A stretch of DNA of 64,000 nt from Phenylobacterium deserti (GTDB lineage Bacteria; Pseudomonadota; Alphaproteobacteria; Caulobacterales; Caulobacteraceae), in assembly GCA_943332615.1 (NCBI GenBank), contig CALQQB010000001.1, forward strand, positions 171,855-235,854, read 5' to 3'. The notes beneath the pieces were generated by a model that was not told where the DNA came from, ran no database searches, and saw only the letters and a list, made by a program, of their open reading frames with translations. The translations under genes were made by a program, and so were the position numbers. Below, in pieces: positions 34,787 through 43,719 of this stretch (position 1 is its first letter; each line of letters begins with the position of its first letter).

Positions 34787-35173
34787 GTGACATACCATCG
34801 GAACGCGTGGGCGGGCGCCGCAGCCGCCCTGATCGGCTGGGGCAGTCCGGCTTTCGCGCAATACTCCATGGACTCCGCGCCGGCGCTCGCCCCGGGCCAG
34901 ATCAGGTACTTCGGTGCGGCAAAGGACGAACGCGGCAGGGTGCTGAGGGATGTGACCTTCTCACTGCAGAGCGGCCCCATCACCTTTGTCTACGTCACAG
35001 ATCACGATGGCCGGTTCCGCGGCGCGCTGCCGACGGAAGTTCCGGTCGCGCGAATCCAGGCGCGGTGCATGAAGGCGGGGTACCAGGTGATCCGGGTCAG
35101 CAAGCGGCCTGGCGTCGCATCGGGTCGACGGTTCGTGCAGTTGGACTGCCTCCTCCGGCGGGTCGCGGGCTGA
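34787..35173 (+). CDS. Small secreted protein with carboxypeptidase-regulatory-like domain
   Basis: A 128-residue protein with a signal peptide (ending GSPAFAQ) and a short beta-sandwich-like stretch (YFGAAKDERGRVLRDVTFSLQSG, then FVYVTDHDGRFRGALP) like the regulatory-domain part of its neighbours. Two Cys residues lie near the C-terminus. GTG at 34787 follows GGAGG by nine bases. Function unknown. Confidence 0.6.
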   Translation: MTYHRNAWAGAAAALIGWGSPAFAQYSMDSAPALAPGQIRYFGAAKDERGRVLRDVTFSLQSGPITFVYVTDHDGRFRGALPTEVPVARIQARCMKAGYQVIRVSKRPGVASGRRFVQLDCLLRRVAG

Positions 35174-35180
35174 GCTGACC

Positions 35181-36530
35181 ATGCGCCCTCGGCGTCACCG
35201 CGGAGCGAGAGCCTACCCGGCGGCCGGGCTTGTCCTTGTCGGGCTGATCGCGGCGCTTTTCGTGTGGGGTGGTCCGTCGGCGTCGCTTCCAGCACCAGCC
35301 GTCGCCCGTCCGCCACCGGCCGACCTCGTTGTCGAGCAGCGCGTTCGCGGATGGCAGGCGATGCGGGAACTCGCCACCAACGAACCCGCACAAGGCGCAT
35401 TCCTAAAGGCCTGGCATTCGCGCTCAGAGGTGTTCGGGCCTCGAACTACGGATGCGCACGCCCATTCTGCGAGCGCCGGGCCTTTTGATATGGGCGGCGG
35501 GCAGAACAACGCCTCCGGAATGCAGTCCGGCGAGGCCGAAGTCCTGATCTCGGCGCACTACAACGAAGCGGCCTTCCACCACATCCGTGACCACGCCCTT
35601 CAGCATCCTTCGACCCTGGAACGCCTTCGGCGCATCGGCCCGACCGGCGCGCCGCCCGATCATCAAAGGTCCGTGCCGTCGTTTCCGGTCGGCGCGGCCG
35701 TAGCGTTGGCGGCCTGGTGGCCGGTCGCGATGGACGGCCTCACCCCGATGCCCGTGTGGGACCCGGCCACCAACCCGGCGCACCCTCAAGGCAACGGCTA
35801 TGCGAGCTGGCGGCGGATCGTCGCCGTCGACCCCGCCCCCAAACAGATGACGTGGAGCGCTGCCCCGCTGGTGTTCCTGGGCCGGCAGTTCTCCCGGCTC
35901 GACCGGGTGAGCCTCTCCCGCTTCCGCACGGCTCCCGTGGATGCGCTGAGCGCCGCCGCCCTGATGAGGAACAGCCAGGCCCGCAAGGCCGCGCTGATCG
36001 CCCTGGGCCGGCCGCTCGAAGGAGGCGACCGGCTCGCGCTTGTCGGGCTACACTTGGCCGTCAAGACGCCAGCGGGCTGGGTATGGTCGACGCTCTGGTG
36101 GCATGACCATCCCGCAGACGGCGCCTTCGCTACAGGGCGTCCGCAGTCGATCCCCGAGCCATGGAACAACTATCTGCTTGATGCAGTGGCCGGCCAGGAC
36201 CTGCCGGACGCGAGTGGCAGCCTCCGGCCGTGCTTCAATCCCTGGTTTGAAGCCCGCTTTCCCGATGGCGGCGGCGGCGGCGGTGTCGATAGCAACTGCG
36301 CGGGGTGCCACCGACGCGCCACTTACCCGGCCGTGACCTTCCTCCCCATCCGCCGGAGTTCGTCGCCTCGTGAAGCCGATCCTGCCTTCGCGCCCGACCG
36401 GGTCCAGACCGACTCCATGTGGGCGATCGCGCGCCACGGCGCCGGCGGCGCCCCGACGATGTCCGGCGCGTCGTCGGGCGAGGCGGCGCAGTCGCAGAAT
36501 CGCGCCGGCATTCGAGCGCTAACGCCATAG
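35181..36530 (+). CDS. Membrane-anchored protein with a single CxxCH heme motif
   Basis: A 449-residue protein with an N-terminal hydrophobic anchor at about residues 14-32, then a soluble domain without a recognised family. The motif CAGCH at residues 373-377 is typical of c-type heme attachment and is preceded by a glycine run (DGGGGGGVDSN). A His-rich stretch (HDHPADGA) at 308-315 could supply extra ligands. It lies directly after the small secreted protein and before a cytochrome c. I treat it as an uncharacterised cytochrome-like component of the cluster. Confidence 0.6.
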   Translation: MRPRRHRGARAYPAAGLVLVGLIAALFVWGGPSASLPAPAVARPPPADLVVEQRVRGWQAMRELATNEPAQGAFLKAWHSRSEVFGPRTTDAHAHSASAGPFDMGGGQNNASGMQSGEAEVLISAHYNEAAFHHIRDHALQHPSTLERLRRIGPTGAPPDHQRSVPSFPVGAAVALAAWWPVAMDGLTPMPVWDPATNPAHPQGNGYASWRRIVAVDPAPKQMTWSAAPLVFLGRQFSRLDRVSLSRFRTAPVDALSAAALMRNSQARKAALIALGRPLEGGDRLALVGLHLAVKTPAGWVWSTLWWHDHPADGAFATGRPQSIPEPWNNYLLDAVAGQDLPDASGSLRPCFNPWFEARFPDGGGGGGVDSNCAGCHRRATYPAVTFLPIRRSSSPREADPAFAPDRVQTDSMWAIARHGAGGAPTMSGASSGEAAQSQNRAGIRALTP

Positions 36531-36622
36531 GTCCCGCTACGGCGGAGCGGTAGCTTCCGCACACTTTTGACGCCTGTGCGGTCGCGCCATGAGACGACGG
36601 CGCCGCCGGGTTGGAGACGAGG

Positions 36623-36970
36623 ATGAGGCTATCTCGGGCGCTTCTGGCCATTGTCCTGGCGGCGAGCGCCGGTGGCGGGGGAGCCCGCGCGACCGAGTCC
36701 TCCCCGACCGGGGTCGCGCCAGGAACGCGGGAATTCCAGCGCTATTGCAGCGCCTGCCACATGACGGGCGGCCGGGCCGGCCCCGAACTGACCAAGGATT
36801 TCCTCAGCGGTCGTGAAATCGAGGTTCGGAAGAAGATCGTCGACGGGGGCGGGCAGATGCCGGCGTTCAAGTACCTGCTCAGCAGCCAACAGACCGATGT
36901 GATCCTTTCCTACCTCAAGGGTCTCGACAAACCGCCGTCTCTGATCAGTACGCCGAGGGCCGCGCCGTGA
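36623..36970 (+). CDS. Small cytochrome c, class I-like
   Basis: A 115-residue periplasmic cytochrome. A signal peptide (ending ARATES) precedes the heme-binding CSACH at residues 42-46, and the distal axial Met is probably in GGGQMPAF near residue 79. The ATG at 36623 is preferred over the TTG at 36611 because GGAG lies six bases before it. The stop overlaps the next gene's GTG as GTGA. It probably carries electrons from the propeller/heme lipoproteins toward the respiratory chain. Confidence 0.88.
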   Translation: MRLSRALLAIVLAASAGGGGARATESSPTGVAPGTREFQRYCSACHMTGGRAGPELTKDFLSGREIEVRKKIVDGGGQMPAFKYLLSSQQTDVILSYLKGLDKPPSLISTPRAAP

Positions 36971-38829
36971 CGTCGAAATCCTTGCTCGTCCCGGGCCGAA
37001 GGGCGATCGCCCTCGTGTCCGTGCTGGCCTTTCTTGCCGCCTGCTCACCTACGGGAGCGAAGCGGGCGGAGACGACCGAGGGAGCCGCCGCCCCAGGGCC
37101 GCTCCTGACGGGCACGGTCCGCTCGGAGACAGGCGAGCCACTGCCCGGCGTCACGGTGTCTGCAAAGCTGAGCGGAGGGCCGGTCACTGTTTCCGTCTTC
37201 ACGGATGCCGCAGGCGAGTACTTCTTCCCGCAACTGCCCGCGGGTGGGCGCTATGTCGTCCGCGCCCAGGCCGCCGCCTTCGAGAAGGCGCAGTCAGAGC
37301 AGACGCTCAACACGGGCATCGGGCGGGCGGACTTCGTTCTGAAGCCGACCAACGACTACCTGCTCCAGCTCTCCGGCTGGCAGCAGATCCGGGGCCTGCC
37401 CGAGCGGACGCGGGAGGAGCGGCGCGGCAAGGCGATGCTGATCCGCGCCTGCACGGGTTGCCATCAGACGTCGCGAGCCTTGGCCGGCCGGTTCGACGAG
37501 TCGGGCTGGGGGCACATCGTCGACGCCATGGGCAAGATGACCCCGTCGGGCAGGCCTCCATCCTTTGTGGTCGAGCAGCGGCAGGAGATCGCTGCCTACC
37601 TCACGAAGGTCCGGGGCCCCGGACGCTCGATCATGACCCTTCCGAAGCCGGTGAGGCCATCCGGCGAGGCGCTCTACTCCACGGTCTATGAGTACGACAT
37701 CCCGAACTACAAGGGCGGCTACGCCCTGAGCTACGGATCGGACTGGTCAGAGGGGCCGCCCCCGGGCGCGGGAACCGGGATTTCGATTCACGACGCCACG
37801 GTCGACTTCGACGGGAACCTCTGGTTCACGAGCCCGGCGGCGTTTCCGGGACGGAGCATCGCGAAGTTGGACGGCGACACCGGCGCCCTGACTTCCTACG
37901 CCTTCCCGGGAGACACCGGCGCAGACGCCGGCACCCATGCCGTGGTCACCGCCCGAGACGGAACCATTTGGTTCAACGTCCTCGGCGCCAAGGGCTACTT
38001 GGCGATGATCGACCCCAAGACCGGCGCGCGCGAATCCTACCGTGTGCCGGCAGGCATGCGGTTCGTGGGCGGATGGGTGACTGAAGGCGCCAACGGGGAC
38101 ATCTGGGCTTCGACCGGATTCTACGACGGTCTCAACGGCGCCCTGCGCTTCGATCGCAAGACGAAGCGGTTCGAGGAATTCAAATCCCTCAAGGAGGGCA
38201 TGACCTACGGGATAGCCGGCGACGCCAAGGGCGACGGCTGGTGGGCCCAGATCAACACCGACCGCATGTATCACGCCGATCGGGCGGCCGGAAAAGTCGA
38301 GGAAATCGCGGTGCCCTTCGGTTGGCAGGGCGCGGCGTTCCTCCAACCCGGAGACATGACCCGGAAGGAATACCTTGATGTCGTTTTCGGGATCGGGGGC
38401 GTGCAAGGCGGTGCGCAGATGCCGCGACGCCTCAAGCCTGACCCGAAGGGAGACAGCGTCTGGGTCGGAAACTGGGCAGGCAACAACCTCATGCGGGTCG
38501 ACACCACGACGCACAAGCTCGAGTTCTACCCCGCGCCCTACGCGGGAATGATGCCCTACGACGTGGGCATCGACAGCCAACGGCGGGTGTGGGTGGGCAT
38601 CCAGAACGGCGACGAGGTGGCCCGGTTCGATCCTGACACCAAGGCGTGGACCCTATACCCGCTGCCCACCAAAGGAGTCAGCGCCCGCAGCATCATGGTT
38701 GTCGAGCGCGCTGGGCGCATCGAAGTGGTCGTCCCGGCCAACGACGCCAACAAGGTGATCAGGCTCATACCCGGGACCGCAGCGGACGCCAGAGCGCTCA
38801 AGGAGCGCTATCGGGGAACCCGCAGCTGA
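36967..38829 (+). CDS. Lipoprotein with CxxCH heme site and Vgb-like beta-propeller (second copy)
   Basis: A 620-residue lipoprotein: leader with lipobox FLAAC (Cys26), a regulatory-like beta-sandwich (GTVRSETGEPLPGVTVSAKL, residues 49-125), a CTGCH heme motif at 162-166, and a long Vgb-type propeller (DATVDFDGNLWFTSPA, ARDGTIWFNVLG, ANGDIWASTGF, DSQRRVWVGIQNG). It has the same domain order as 32302-33915 but is about 80 residues longer. Its GTG start overlaps the cytochrome stop. The pair probably bind related ligands or act together; the substrate is unknown. Confidence 0.8.
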   Translation: MTSKSLLVPGRRAIALVSVLAFLAACSPTGAKRAETTEGAAAPGPLLTGTVRSETGEPLPGVTVSAKLSGGPVTVSVFTDAAGEYFFPQLPAGGRYVVRAQAAAFEKAQSEQTLNTGIGRADFVLKPTNDYLLQLSGWQQIRGLPERTREERRGKAMLIRACTGCHQTSRALAGRFDESGWGHIVDAMGKMTPSGRPPSFVVEQRQEIAAYLTKVRGPGRSIMTLPKPVRPSGEALYSTVYEYDIPNYKGGYALSYGSDWSEGPPPGAGTGISIHDATVDFDGNLWFTSPAAFPGRSIAKLDGDTGALTSYAFPGDTGADAGTHAVVTARDGTIWFNVLGAKGYLAMIDPKTGARESYRVPAGMRFVGGWVTEGANGDIWASTGFYDGLNGALRFDRKTKRFEEFKSLKEGMTYGIAGDAKGDGWWAQINTDRMYHADRAAGKVEEIAVPFGWQGAAFLQPGDMTRKEYLDVVFGIGGVQGGAQMPRRLKPDPKGDSVWVGNWAGNNLMRVDTTTHKLEFYPAPYAGMMPYDVGIDSQRRVWVGIQNGDEVARFDPDTKAWTLYPLPTKGVSARSIMVVERAGRIEVVVPANDANKVIRLIPGTAADARALKERYRGTRS

Positions 38830-39131
38830 GGCCGCTGCCCGCCCTAGGGCTCGTCCTTAGCGTCGCCCAACGCAGCAGCCATGCTCGCAAGTCGTCAGAT
38901 GGCCATATGCTCCCCGCCGTCAGACGCCGCGTGGGGGGCACGCTGAGACGTCAGCCAAGCTCGAGCGACTGAGGCTTTGAAGCGCGGTGCGGACGGACCT
39001 ATGGCTGCACCCACCAATTGTTTGGCGGATTTGGACATGGACCATCCAGCGCCCCGACGCGAAGCTCGGGGCTGCCTCAGCAGGGGGCACCCTCCAATAG
39101 GGTCCGCTCTCGCCGTTCGCAGGAGACCTAG
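38830..39131. other. Intergenic region, no gene seen
   Basis: About 300 bp between the heme cluster and the lectin-like gene. No open frame looks coding, and no strong palindrome is apparent. A GGAG ribosome site precedes the next gene. Confidence 0.4.
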
Positions 39132-39794
39132 ATGAACTCCATCGCCTGGATTGCGCTCGCGACCGCGGTTGCGACCGCTGCGGTGGGCGCGACCGCTCAG
39201 GAGATGGGCAAGGCGTCGCCGACCATGAGTTTCTTCATCACGAGCGGCGGATCCGGCAAGGGCGCGGCGCTCGGAGGCTTGGCTGGGGCCGACAAGCACT
39301 GCCAGGCCCTCGCGTCGGCCGCCGGTCTCGGCAAGAAGCACTGGCGCGCGTATCTGAGTCAGCAGGCGGGCAACGGCCTGCCGGCGGTCAACGCGCGTGA
39401 CCGGATCGGAAAGGGGCCTTGGCGCAACTACAAGGGCGAGGTGGTCGCCATGAGCGTCGCCGACCTTCACAGCGACAGCAACAAGCTCGGGAAGGCCGCC
39501 TCGCTAACGGAGAAAGGTGGTGTCGTGAACGGGCGCGGTGACACGCCGAACACGCACGACATCCTGACTGGCTCCCAGTTGGATGGCATGGCCCCGACAG
39601 GCGACCAGAACCTCACATGTAGCAACTGGACCAGTGACGGCGCGGGGAGCGCTTTGGTCGGCCACCACGATCGTCAGGGTGGGGGCACCAACCCCACCTC
39701 GTGGAACTCGGCCCATCCCAGCCGCGGCTGCAGTCAAACGGATTTGCAGGGCACCGGGGGCAACGCCCTCTTCTACTGCTTCGCCGCCAACTAG
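39132..39794 (+). CDS. Secreted lectin-like protein
   Basis: A 220-residue protein with a signal peptide (to VGATAQ) and a compact domain: SFFITSGGSGKGAALGGLAGADKHCQALA at residues 33-61, then HWRAYLS, TGDQNLTCSNWTSD and CSQTDLQGTGGNALFYCFAAN. This resembles the C-type-lectin/endostatin-like fold families found in proteobacterial secreted proteins. Binding of a glycan or the cell surface is possible. ATG at 39132 has AGGAG upstream. It stands alone; nothing nearby gives its role. Confidence 0.6.
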   Translation: MNSIAWIALATAVATAAVGATAQEMGKASPTMSFFITSGGSGKGAALGGLAGADKHCQALASAAGLGKKHWRAYLSQQAGNGLPAVNARDRIGKGPWRNYKGEVVAMSVADLHSDSNKLGKAASLTEKGGVVNGRGDTPNTHDILTGSQLDGMAPTGDQNLTCSNWTSDGAGSALVGHHDRQGGGTNPTSWNSAHPSRGCSQTDLQGTGGNALFYCFAAN

Positions 39795-40221
39795 GAAGCG
39801 CCCTCAGGATCGCGTTCCCAGCGCGAGTTCGAGCGCTGTTGGTAGATTTGTTGGTATTTCCGGACCTCAGCCGCTGGCCGTTTGGCGGCTAGCCAGTTGG
39901 CAAGTCTCGCGCGAGCCAGTCCGTCAGAAGCTCAACAGACCTCCTGGGGACGACCCACCCTCCGGCCAGCCCCGGGGGAGCCACGGCGATGGCGTGGAAC
40001 CGGCTTTGGACGGTGACCCGGTCAACGCCGTCCGCCGGCGGAGCCTCACCACGCTCTCCGTCAAAAACGAATGTAAATTCGTGTTAAAGCGACACTATGG
40101 CGTCTTCATGCAAATCGTTGGCGGATTCTGACATCGATCAAAGCCGTAGGTGAGAGCTTTATGAAGCGGCGATGTCGCCTCGACCAGGGGGTCTGACGGA
40201 CAGCCAAGAGGGCCCGCAGCC
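39795..40221. other. Intergenic region with an AT-rich promoter-like segment and a palindrome
   Basis: A 427-bp spacer. The AT-rich stretch near 40060-40135 is unlike its GC-rich surroundings. An inverted repeat ACGAAT-GTAA-ATTCGT lies at 40067-40082 and a longer one GGACGG...CCGTCC at 40008-40033. These are candidate operators or a promoter for the hydrolase gene. Confidence 0.45.
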
Positions 40222-41199
40222 GTGGCAGACGACCAGCCGATCCGACCAGCCTTGCCAATGCCGACGGTGGCAATGCTAGCAGCCATGGGCCCGCCGGACC
40301 TGATGTTCCCGCCGGCGCAATCGATATTGCCCGGCGCGAAGAGCTATATGAATTATCCTTTCGCTCTTGTAGCCGGCCACCGGATGCTACGGCTCGACCT
40401 TCACATTCCGGAAGGCGTGCGTGGGCCGGTTCCTGTGGTCCTCTACGCCAGCGGCGGAGCCTGGAGGATCGTGCTGAAGGGTCACGGACCGTGGCGGTTC
40501 CTCCTGCAGCACGGATACGCGGTCGCCTCTATGGAGTACCGATTGAGCGAGGAGGCGCGGTTTCCTGCCGGGGTGCATGACGTAAAGGCCGCCATTCGCT
40601 GGCTGCGCGCCAACGCCGCGAAGTTCAGCCTCGATGGAGCAAGGATTGCCGCCTGGGGCAGTTCGGCCGGGGCATACCTCTCCGCAATGGCGGCCGCGAC
40701 CAATGGCATGCCCGACTTCGAAGGCGACGTCGGTGAGGATTTGGGCCAGAGCAGCGAGATTGCGTGCCTGATCGACCACTATGGCCCGAGCGACCTCTCA
40801 GCGATGGCAGAGGACACGAACGGCATACCCGGAGCTATGGAGATCTTCGGGACTGAGACCTCGCCGGAGAGCCTGTTGCTGGGCTATCGGCCCGCGGATC
40901 GACCGGAGGACGCGCGCCGCGCAGCGGTGGCGTGCTATATCAGCGCGGCGACGGTTCCCTTCCTGATCATGCACGGCGACGCAGACACGCGGCTGGGGAT
41001 CGGGCAGAGCGAGCGGCTGCGCCGCGAGCTGCTCCGCGTGGGCGCGGATGTCGAGTACCACGTCGTGCCTGGCGCAAACCACGCGGGCCCTGAATTCGAC
41101 ACGTCTGAGGCGCAGCAAATTGCGCTCGATTTTCTCCACCGCGCCTTTCGTCCCGGGGCTCCTCTCCGAAGGGCCGGACCGTCCCGGGGCTCGCCCTGA
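40222..41199 (+). CDS. Alpha/beta hydrolase (BD-FAE/carboxylesterase-like)
   Basis: A 325-residue cytosolic alpha/beta-hydrolase. The nucleophile elbow is GSSAG with Ser148; the acid and base are probably Asp255 (HGDADTR) and His287 (GANHAG). The oxyanion region reads ASGGAW (a variant of HGGGW), as in the BD-FAE/esterase group. GTG at 40222 has AGAGGG upstream. It is 300 bp before the fumarylacetoacetate-hydrolase-like gene and may hydrolyse an ester or lactone of the same pathway; no specific substrate can be given. Confidence 0.88.
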   Translation: MADDQPIRPALPMPTVAMLAAMGPPDLMFPPAQSILPGAKSYMNYPFALVAGHRMLRLDLHIPEGVRGPVPVVLYASGGAWRIVLKGHGPWRFLLQHGYAVASMEYRLSEEARFPAGVHDVKAAIRWLRANAAKFSLDGARIAAWGSSAGAYLSAMAAATNGMPDFEGDVGEDLGQSSEIACLIDHYGPSDLSAMAEDTNGIPGAMEIFGTETSPESLLLGYRPADRPEDARRAAVACYISAATVPFLIMHGDADTRLGIGQSERLRRELLRVGADVEYHVVPGANHAGPEFDTSEAQQIALDFLHRAFRPGAPLRRAGPSRGSP

Positions 41200-41361
41200 T
41201 CGGTTGGCAGCGTCGTTCGGGGCCAACGCGCCATTCAAACAGGCCTGGAGCAGGGCCGGCGCCGACCATCCGCCTCCAGCGCGCTCCGCCCCCCTCACGA
41301 TCCGTCGGGCACGTGCAAATTGCATAGCGACGGCCTCGCCAATGCCGGCTGACATTTGCGT

Positions 41362-41488
41362 CCGGCTGGAGATCCAGACGTCGGACTGGCAATTTTTCGC
41401 ATGACATTGGTCAACGGCGCCATGGCGATCGGAGCCGGCCACTGCAAGCATCTGCCAAGTTCCGACGGCTTGACCGTCGGGCTGAATG
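41362..41488 (+). repeat. Upstream block A, shared with 43529-43655
   Basis: This block lies before the FAH/cupin operon and aligns without net gaps with the block before the TonB receptor (constant offset 2166). About 79 of 110 bases match by hand count over 41371-41480. Its 3' part contains the hyphenated palindrome at 41462-41480. Confidence 0.75.
41462..41480. promoter_or_regulatory. Hyphenated palindrome, likely operator
   Basis: CCGACGG-CTTGA-CCGTCGG, 7-bp perfect arms with a 5-base spacer, 23 bp before the GTG start at 41503. A version with 6-bp arms stands at 43629-43645 in the matching block upstream of the TonB receptor. Confidence 0.65.
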
Positions 41489-41502
41489 AAGGGGCAAATA
41501 CA

Positions 41503-42489
41503 GTGAAATTTTACACCTTCCGTTGGGAGGGTCAGGTTCGGCTCGGAGCCGCGACGGACGGCGGGCGCCTTGTTGACCTGGCTTCGGCCCGCCAAATGCG
41601 CGGCGAAGGCGTCCTTCCGGCTTATCGGAATATGCAATCGCTGATCGAGAGCGAAAGTGCCGGGCTCGACGCCACGCACGAGATTCTTCAGAATCCGCCC
41701 GAAGACGCGACGAAGCCGATTGACTCCCTGACGCTCACCGCGCCGCTCAGGCCGCTGAAGATCTGGTCCTACTCCATCTACGCCGACCATCTTCGAGGGG
41801 CTGGCGGCGGTATGGCGAAGCTGATGCAGGAGGGTTTGAGTGAGGAGCAGCGGAAGAGAGTCAGCGAAGTCCTAGAGAAGATGGGGGCCGGAGGTGCGGA
41901 GTTTCCGCCGCCCGCGTACTACGAGAATCCTCCTTACTATTGTCCCGACGTGATGGCGCTCACGGGACATGACTCCACCGTTGAGTGGCCCGCCTATTCA
42001 AACTGGATAGATTATGAGCTCGAACTCGTCGCAGTGATCGGCAAGCGCGGTAAGGACATTTCGGCGGATACCGCCACGACACACATCTTCGGATATACGA
42101 TCTTGAATGACCTCAGCGCCCGTGACGCACAAATGGCGGCCATGGCGGTGGCCGGTCTCCCCGGCAAGGGCAAGGATTTCGACAATTCCAACCCCATGGG
42201 TCCCTGCATCGTCACGGCCGACGAGATACCGGATCCGTTCGCGATGAAGGTCACCGCGCGCGTCAATGGCGAGGTGTGGGCCTCTCGGGTCGCCGGGCAG
42301 CCTGATCACACCTACGCAGGCATAATCGCGCACGCAACCCAGTCACAAACGATCATGCCCGGAGAGGCGTTCTCCACCGGTTGCGTGGCCGGTTTCTCCG
42401 CCACGGAGGTTGGGCGGAAACTGAGCCGAGGTGACGTGGTGGAGTTGGAGGCCGACCGCATCGGGGTGCTGAGAACGCATATCGTTTGA
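41503..42489 (+). CDS. Fumarylacetoacetate hydrolase (FAH)-family protein
   Basis: A protein of about 328 residues with the FAH fold. Conserved parts are MKFYTFRWEGQVRLGA at the N-terminus, the acidic metal-ligand segment DYELELVAVIGKRGKDIS, FGYTILNDLSARDAQ and GSPC-like positions replaced by NPMGPCIVTADEIPDP. FAH proteins cleave or decarboxylate acyl-pyruvates and related keto acids, needing Mg2+ or Mn2+. GTG at 41503 with AAGGGG upstream is preferred over the longer open frame to 41356, which overlaps the shared promoter block. A cupin follows after 60 bp in the same direction. Confidence 0.88.
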   Translation: MKFYTFRWEGQVRLGAATDGGRLVDLASARQMRGEGVLPAYRNMQSLIESESAGLDATHEILQNPPEDATKPIDSLTLTAPLRPLKIWSYSIYADHLRGAGGGMAKLMQEGLSEEQRKRVSEVLEKMGAGGAEFPPPAYYENPPYYCPDVMALTGHDSTVEWPAYSNWIDYELELVAVIGKRGKDISADTATTHIFGYTILNDLSARDAQMAAMAVAGLPGKGKDFDNSNPMGPCIVTADEIPDPFAMKVTARVNGEVWASRVAGQPDHTYAGIIAHATQSQTIMPGEAFSTGCVAGFSATEVGRKLSRGDVVELEADRIGVLRTHIV

Positions 42490-42548
42490 TCGGATCATCG
42501 GGCGGCAAGGCAGCGTCTTGCAGGCCCAATCACCCAAGGGAGCACCAT

Positions 42549-43319
42549 ATGAGTGTGAGCGAGACGCGCGCGGTCCGCATTGTGAGGGCTCTTGGGCCGA
42601 GCGGATCGACCAGCGCCGGCGATAATGACGAGCATCGTAAGGGCCCAGCGGAGTTCTCGTACGGCCTCCAAGACATTGCGAACGGGAAAGCGAGAGCCGT
42701 CGCTTTCAACCTACCGGTGGAGGGCTTTCCTCAAGTTAGTCTTCCACCGGGCGCAGCCGCGATGGAGACGGGCTGGCACTACCACAACATCCAGCTCCAA
42801 TTGGGCTATGTCGCGACTGGAAGCATCGAGGCCGCTTTCTCAGACGGCGCACCGAGGCGCTACCACGCCGGCGAATTGATCGTCATCCCGGGCGATGTTC
42901 CGCACAATGCAGCCAGACCCAGTGAAGACTACGGCGCGCTGGAATTCACCCTGCCCGGCGAGTTCGGCACCATCCCATGCCCGGCCCAGCCACCGGGGGC
43001 GGCGGTGCTTGGCTTTGCCCTGGATGACAGCCAAGCCCGTCCTAAAGGTGACGGCGTCACCGATTTCGCGCTGCCCGCGCACGTGAGCGGATTTGCCGCT
43101 ATAAGGTTGCTGCAAGCGGGCGAGGATGTCGTCGATACACCTCGCGGCGGGATGTGCTTCACCTTCCTCACGCACGGCTCCTGTGAGATCGAGGCCGAGG
43201 GCGCGCGAGACAGTCTTGGGCCGTACGACATGATGATTGAAGACTCCGCAAATGACCGCGCGCGAGTGGTACGCCGTTCGGAGGACTTTAGAGCCTTTCA
43301 GATTCAGCTTCCCGCCTGA
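42549..43319 (+). CDS. Cupin-domain protein
   Basis: A 256-residue protein with a cupin beta-barrel pattern: GWHYHNIQLQLGYVATGSIEAAF near residue 77 and YHAGELIVIPGDVPHNAARPSEDYGALEF just after. His residues at the GxHxH-like position could bind iron or another metal. A second, weaker barrel-like half follows (FTFLTHGSCEIEAEG). The start ATG has AAGGGAG upstream. It follows the FAH-family gene, so it may act on the same ring-cleavage or keto-acid product; whether it is a dioxygenase or a sensor is not decided. Confidence 0.75.
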   Translation: MSVSETRAVRIVRALGPSGSTSAGDNDEHRKGPAEFSYGLQDIANGKARAVAFNLPVEGFPQVSLPPGAAAMETGWHYHNIQLQLGYVATGSIEAAFSDGAPRRYHAGELIVIPGDVPHNAARPSEDYGALEFTLPGEFGTIPCPAQPPGAAVLGFALDDSQARPKGDGVTDFALPAHVSGFAAIRLLQAGEDVVDTPRGGMCFTFLTHGSCEIEAEGARDSLGPYDMMIEDSANDRARVVRRSEDFRAFQIQLPA

Positions 43320-43528
43320 GCGCCGCGCAGCCGCGATGTTTGCCAGTCGGCGTGGGCGGGCTCGTACGGTCGCGCTAGGTGGAGAGATAGGGCCATGAAT
43401 TCAATTCGTCGCGAAGCTTCGCAAGCGACGTCCACTCGGCTCCGTCCCGACCGTGTAGGGCGCGCGTGGCACAGGCTGCTTGTCGCACGGTGTGTAGCCG
43501 GGGCCTCGACATGAGCGGGCAGAGGTTC

Positions 43529-43655
43529 CCGCCTGAGATCGAGACGCCGGTCTGTCTATTTCTCGCATAACTTTGGTTGGCTGCGCCATGGTGAGCGCTG
43601 TCAGTCACTGCCAGAATCCCCTGGATAACGACGGCTCAACCGTCGGACGCTGAAC
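43529..43655 (+). repeat. Upstream block B, shared with 41362-41488
   Basis: Colinear with block A, same offset throughout, including GATC-AGACG at the left end, TTTTCGCAT-like and GCGCCATGG in the middle and CGACGGCTCAACCGTCG at the right. It sits 65 bp before the TonB receptor start. Confidence 0.75.
43629..43645. promoter_or_regulatory. Hyphenated palindrome matching 41462-41480
   Basis: CGACGG-CTCAA-CCGTCG, 6-bp perfect arms with a 5-base spacer. The same structure at the same place in block A supports a shared regulator. Confidence 0.6.
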
Positions 43656-43719
43656 GCACTCGCGCCTCAGCGTCTCGAAGAACACCAGCGACAGCGCTGG
43701 TTCAATGGGGGCGGATTGA

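Larger units (their letters stand above)
43320..43719. other. Upstream region of the TonB receptor
   Basis: About 400 bp without a credible gene. The part 43529-43655 is the second copy of the shared block. Short open frames on the - strand here look like shadows of the promoter. Confidence 0.5.
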
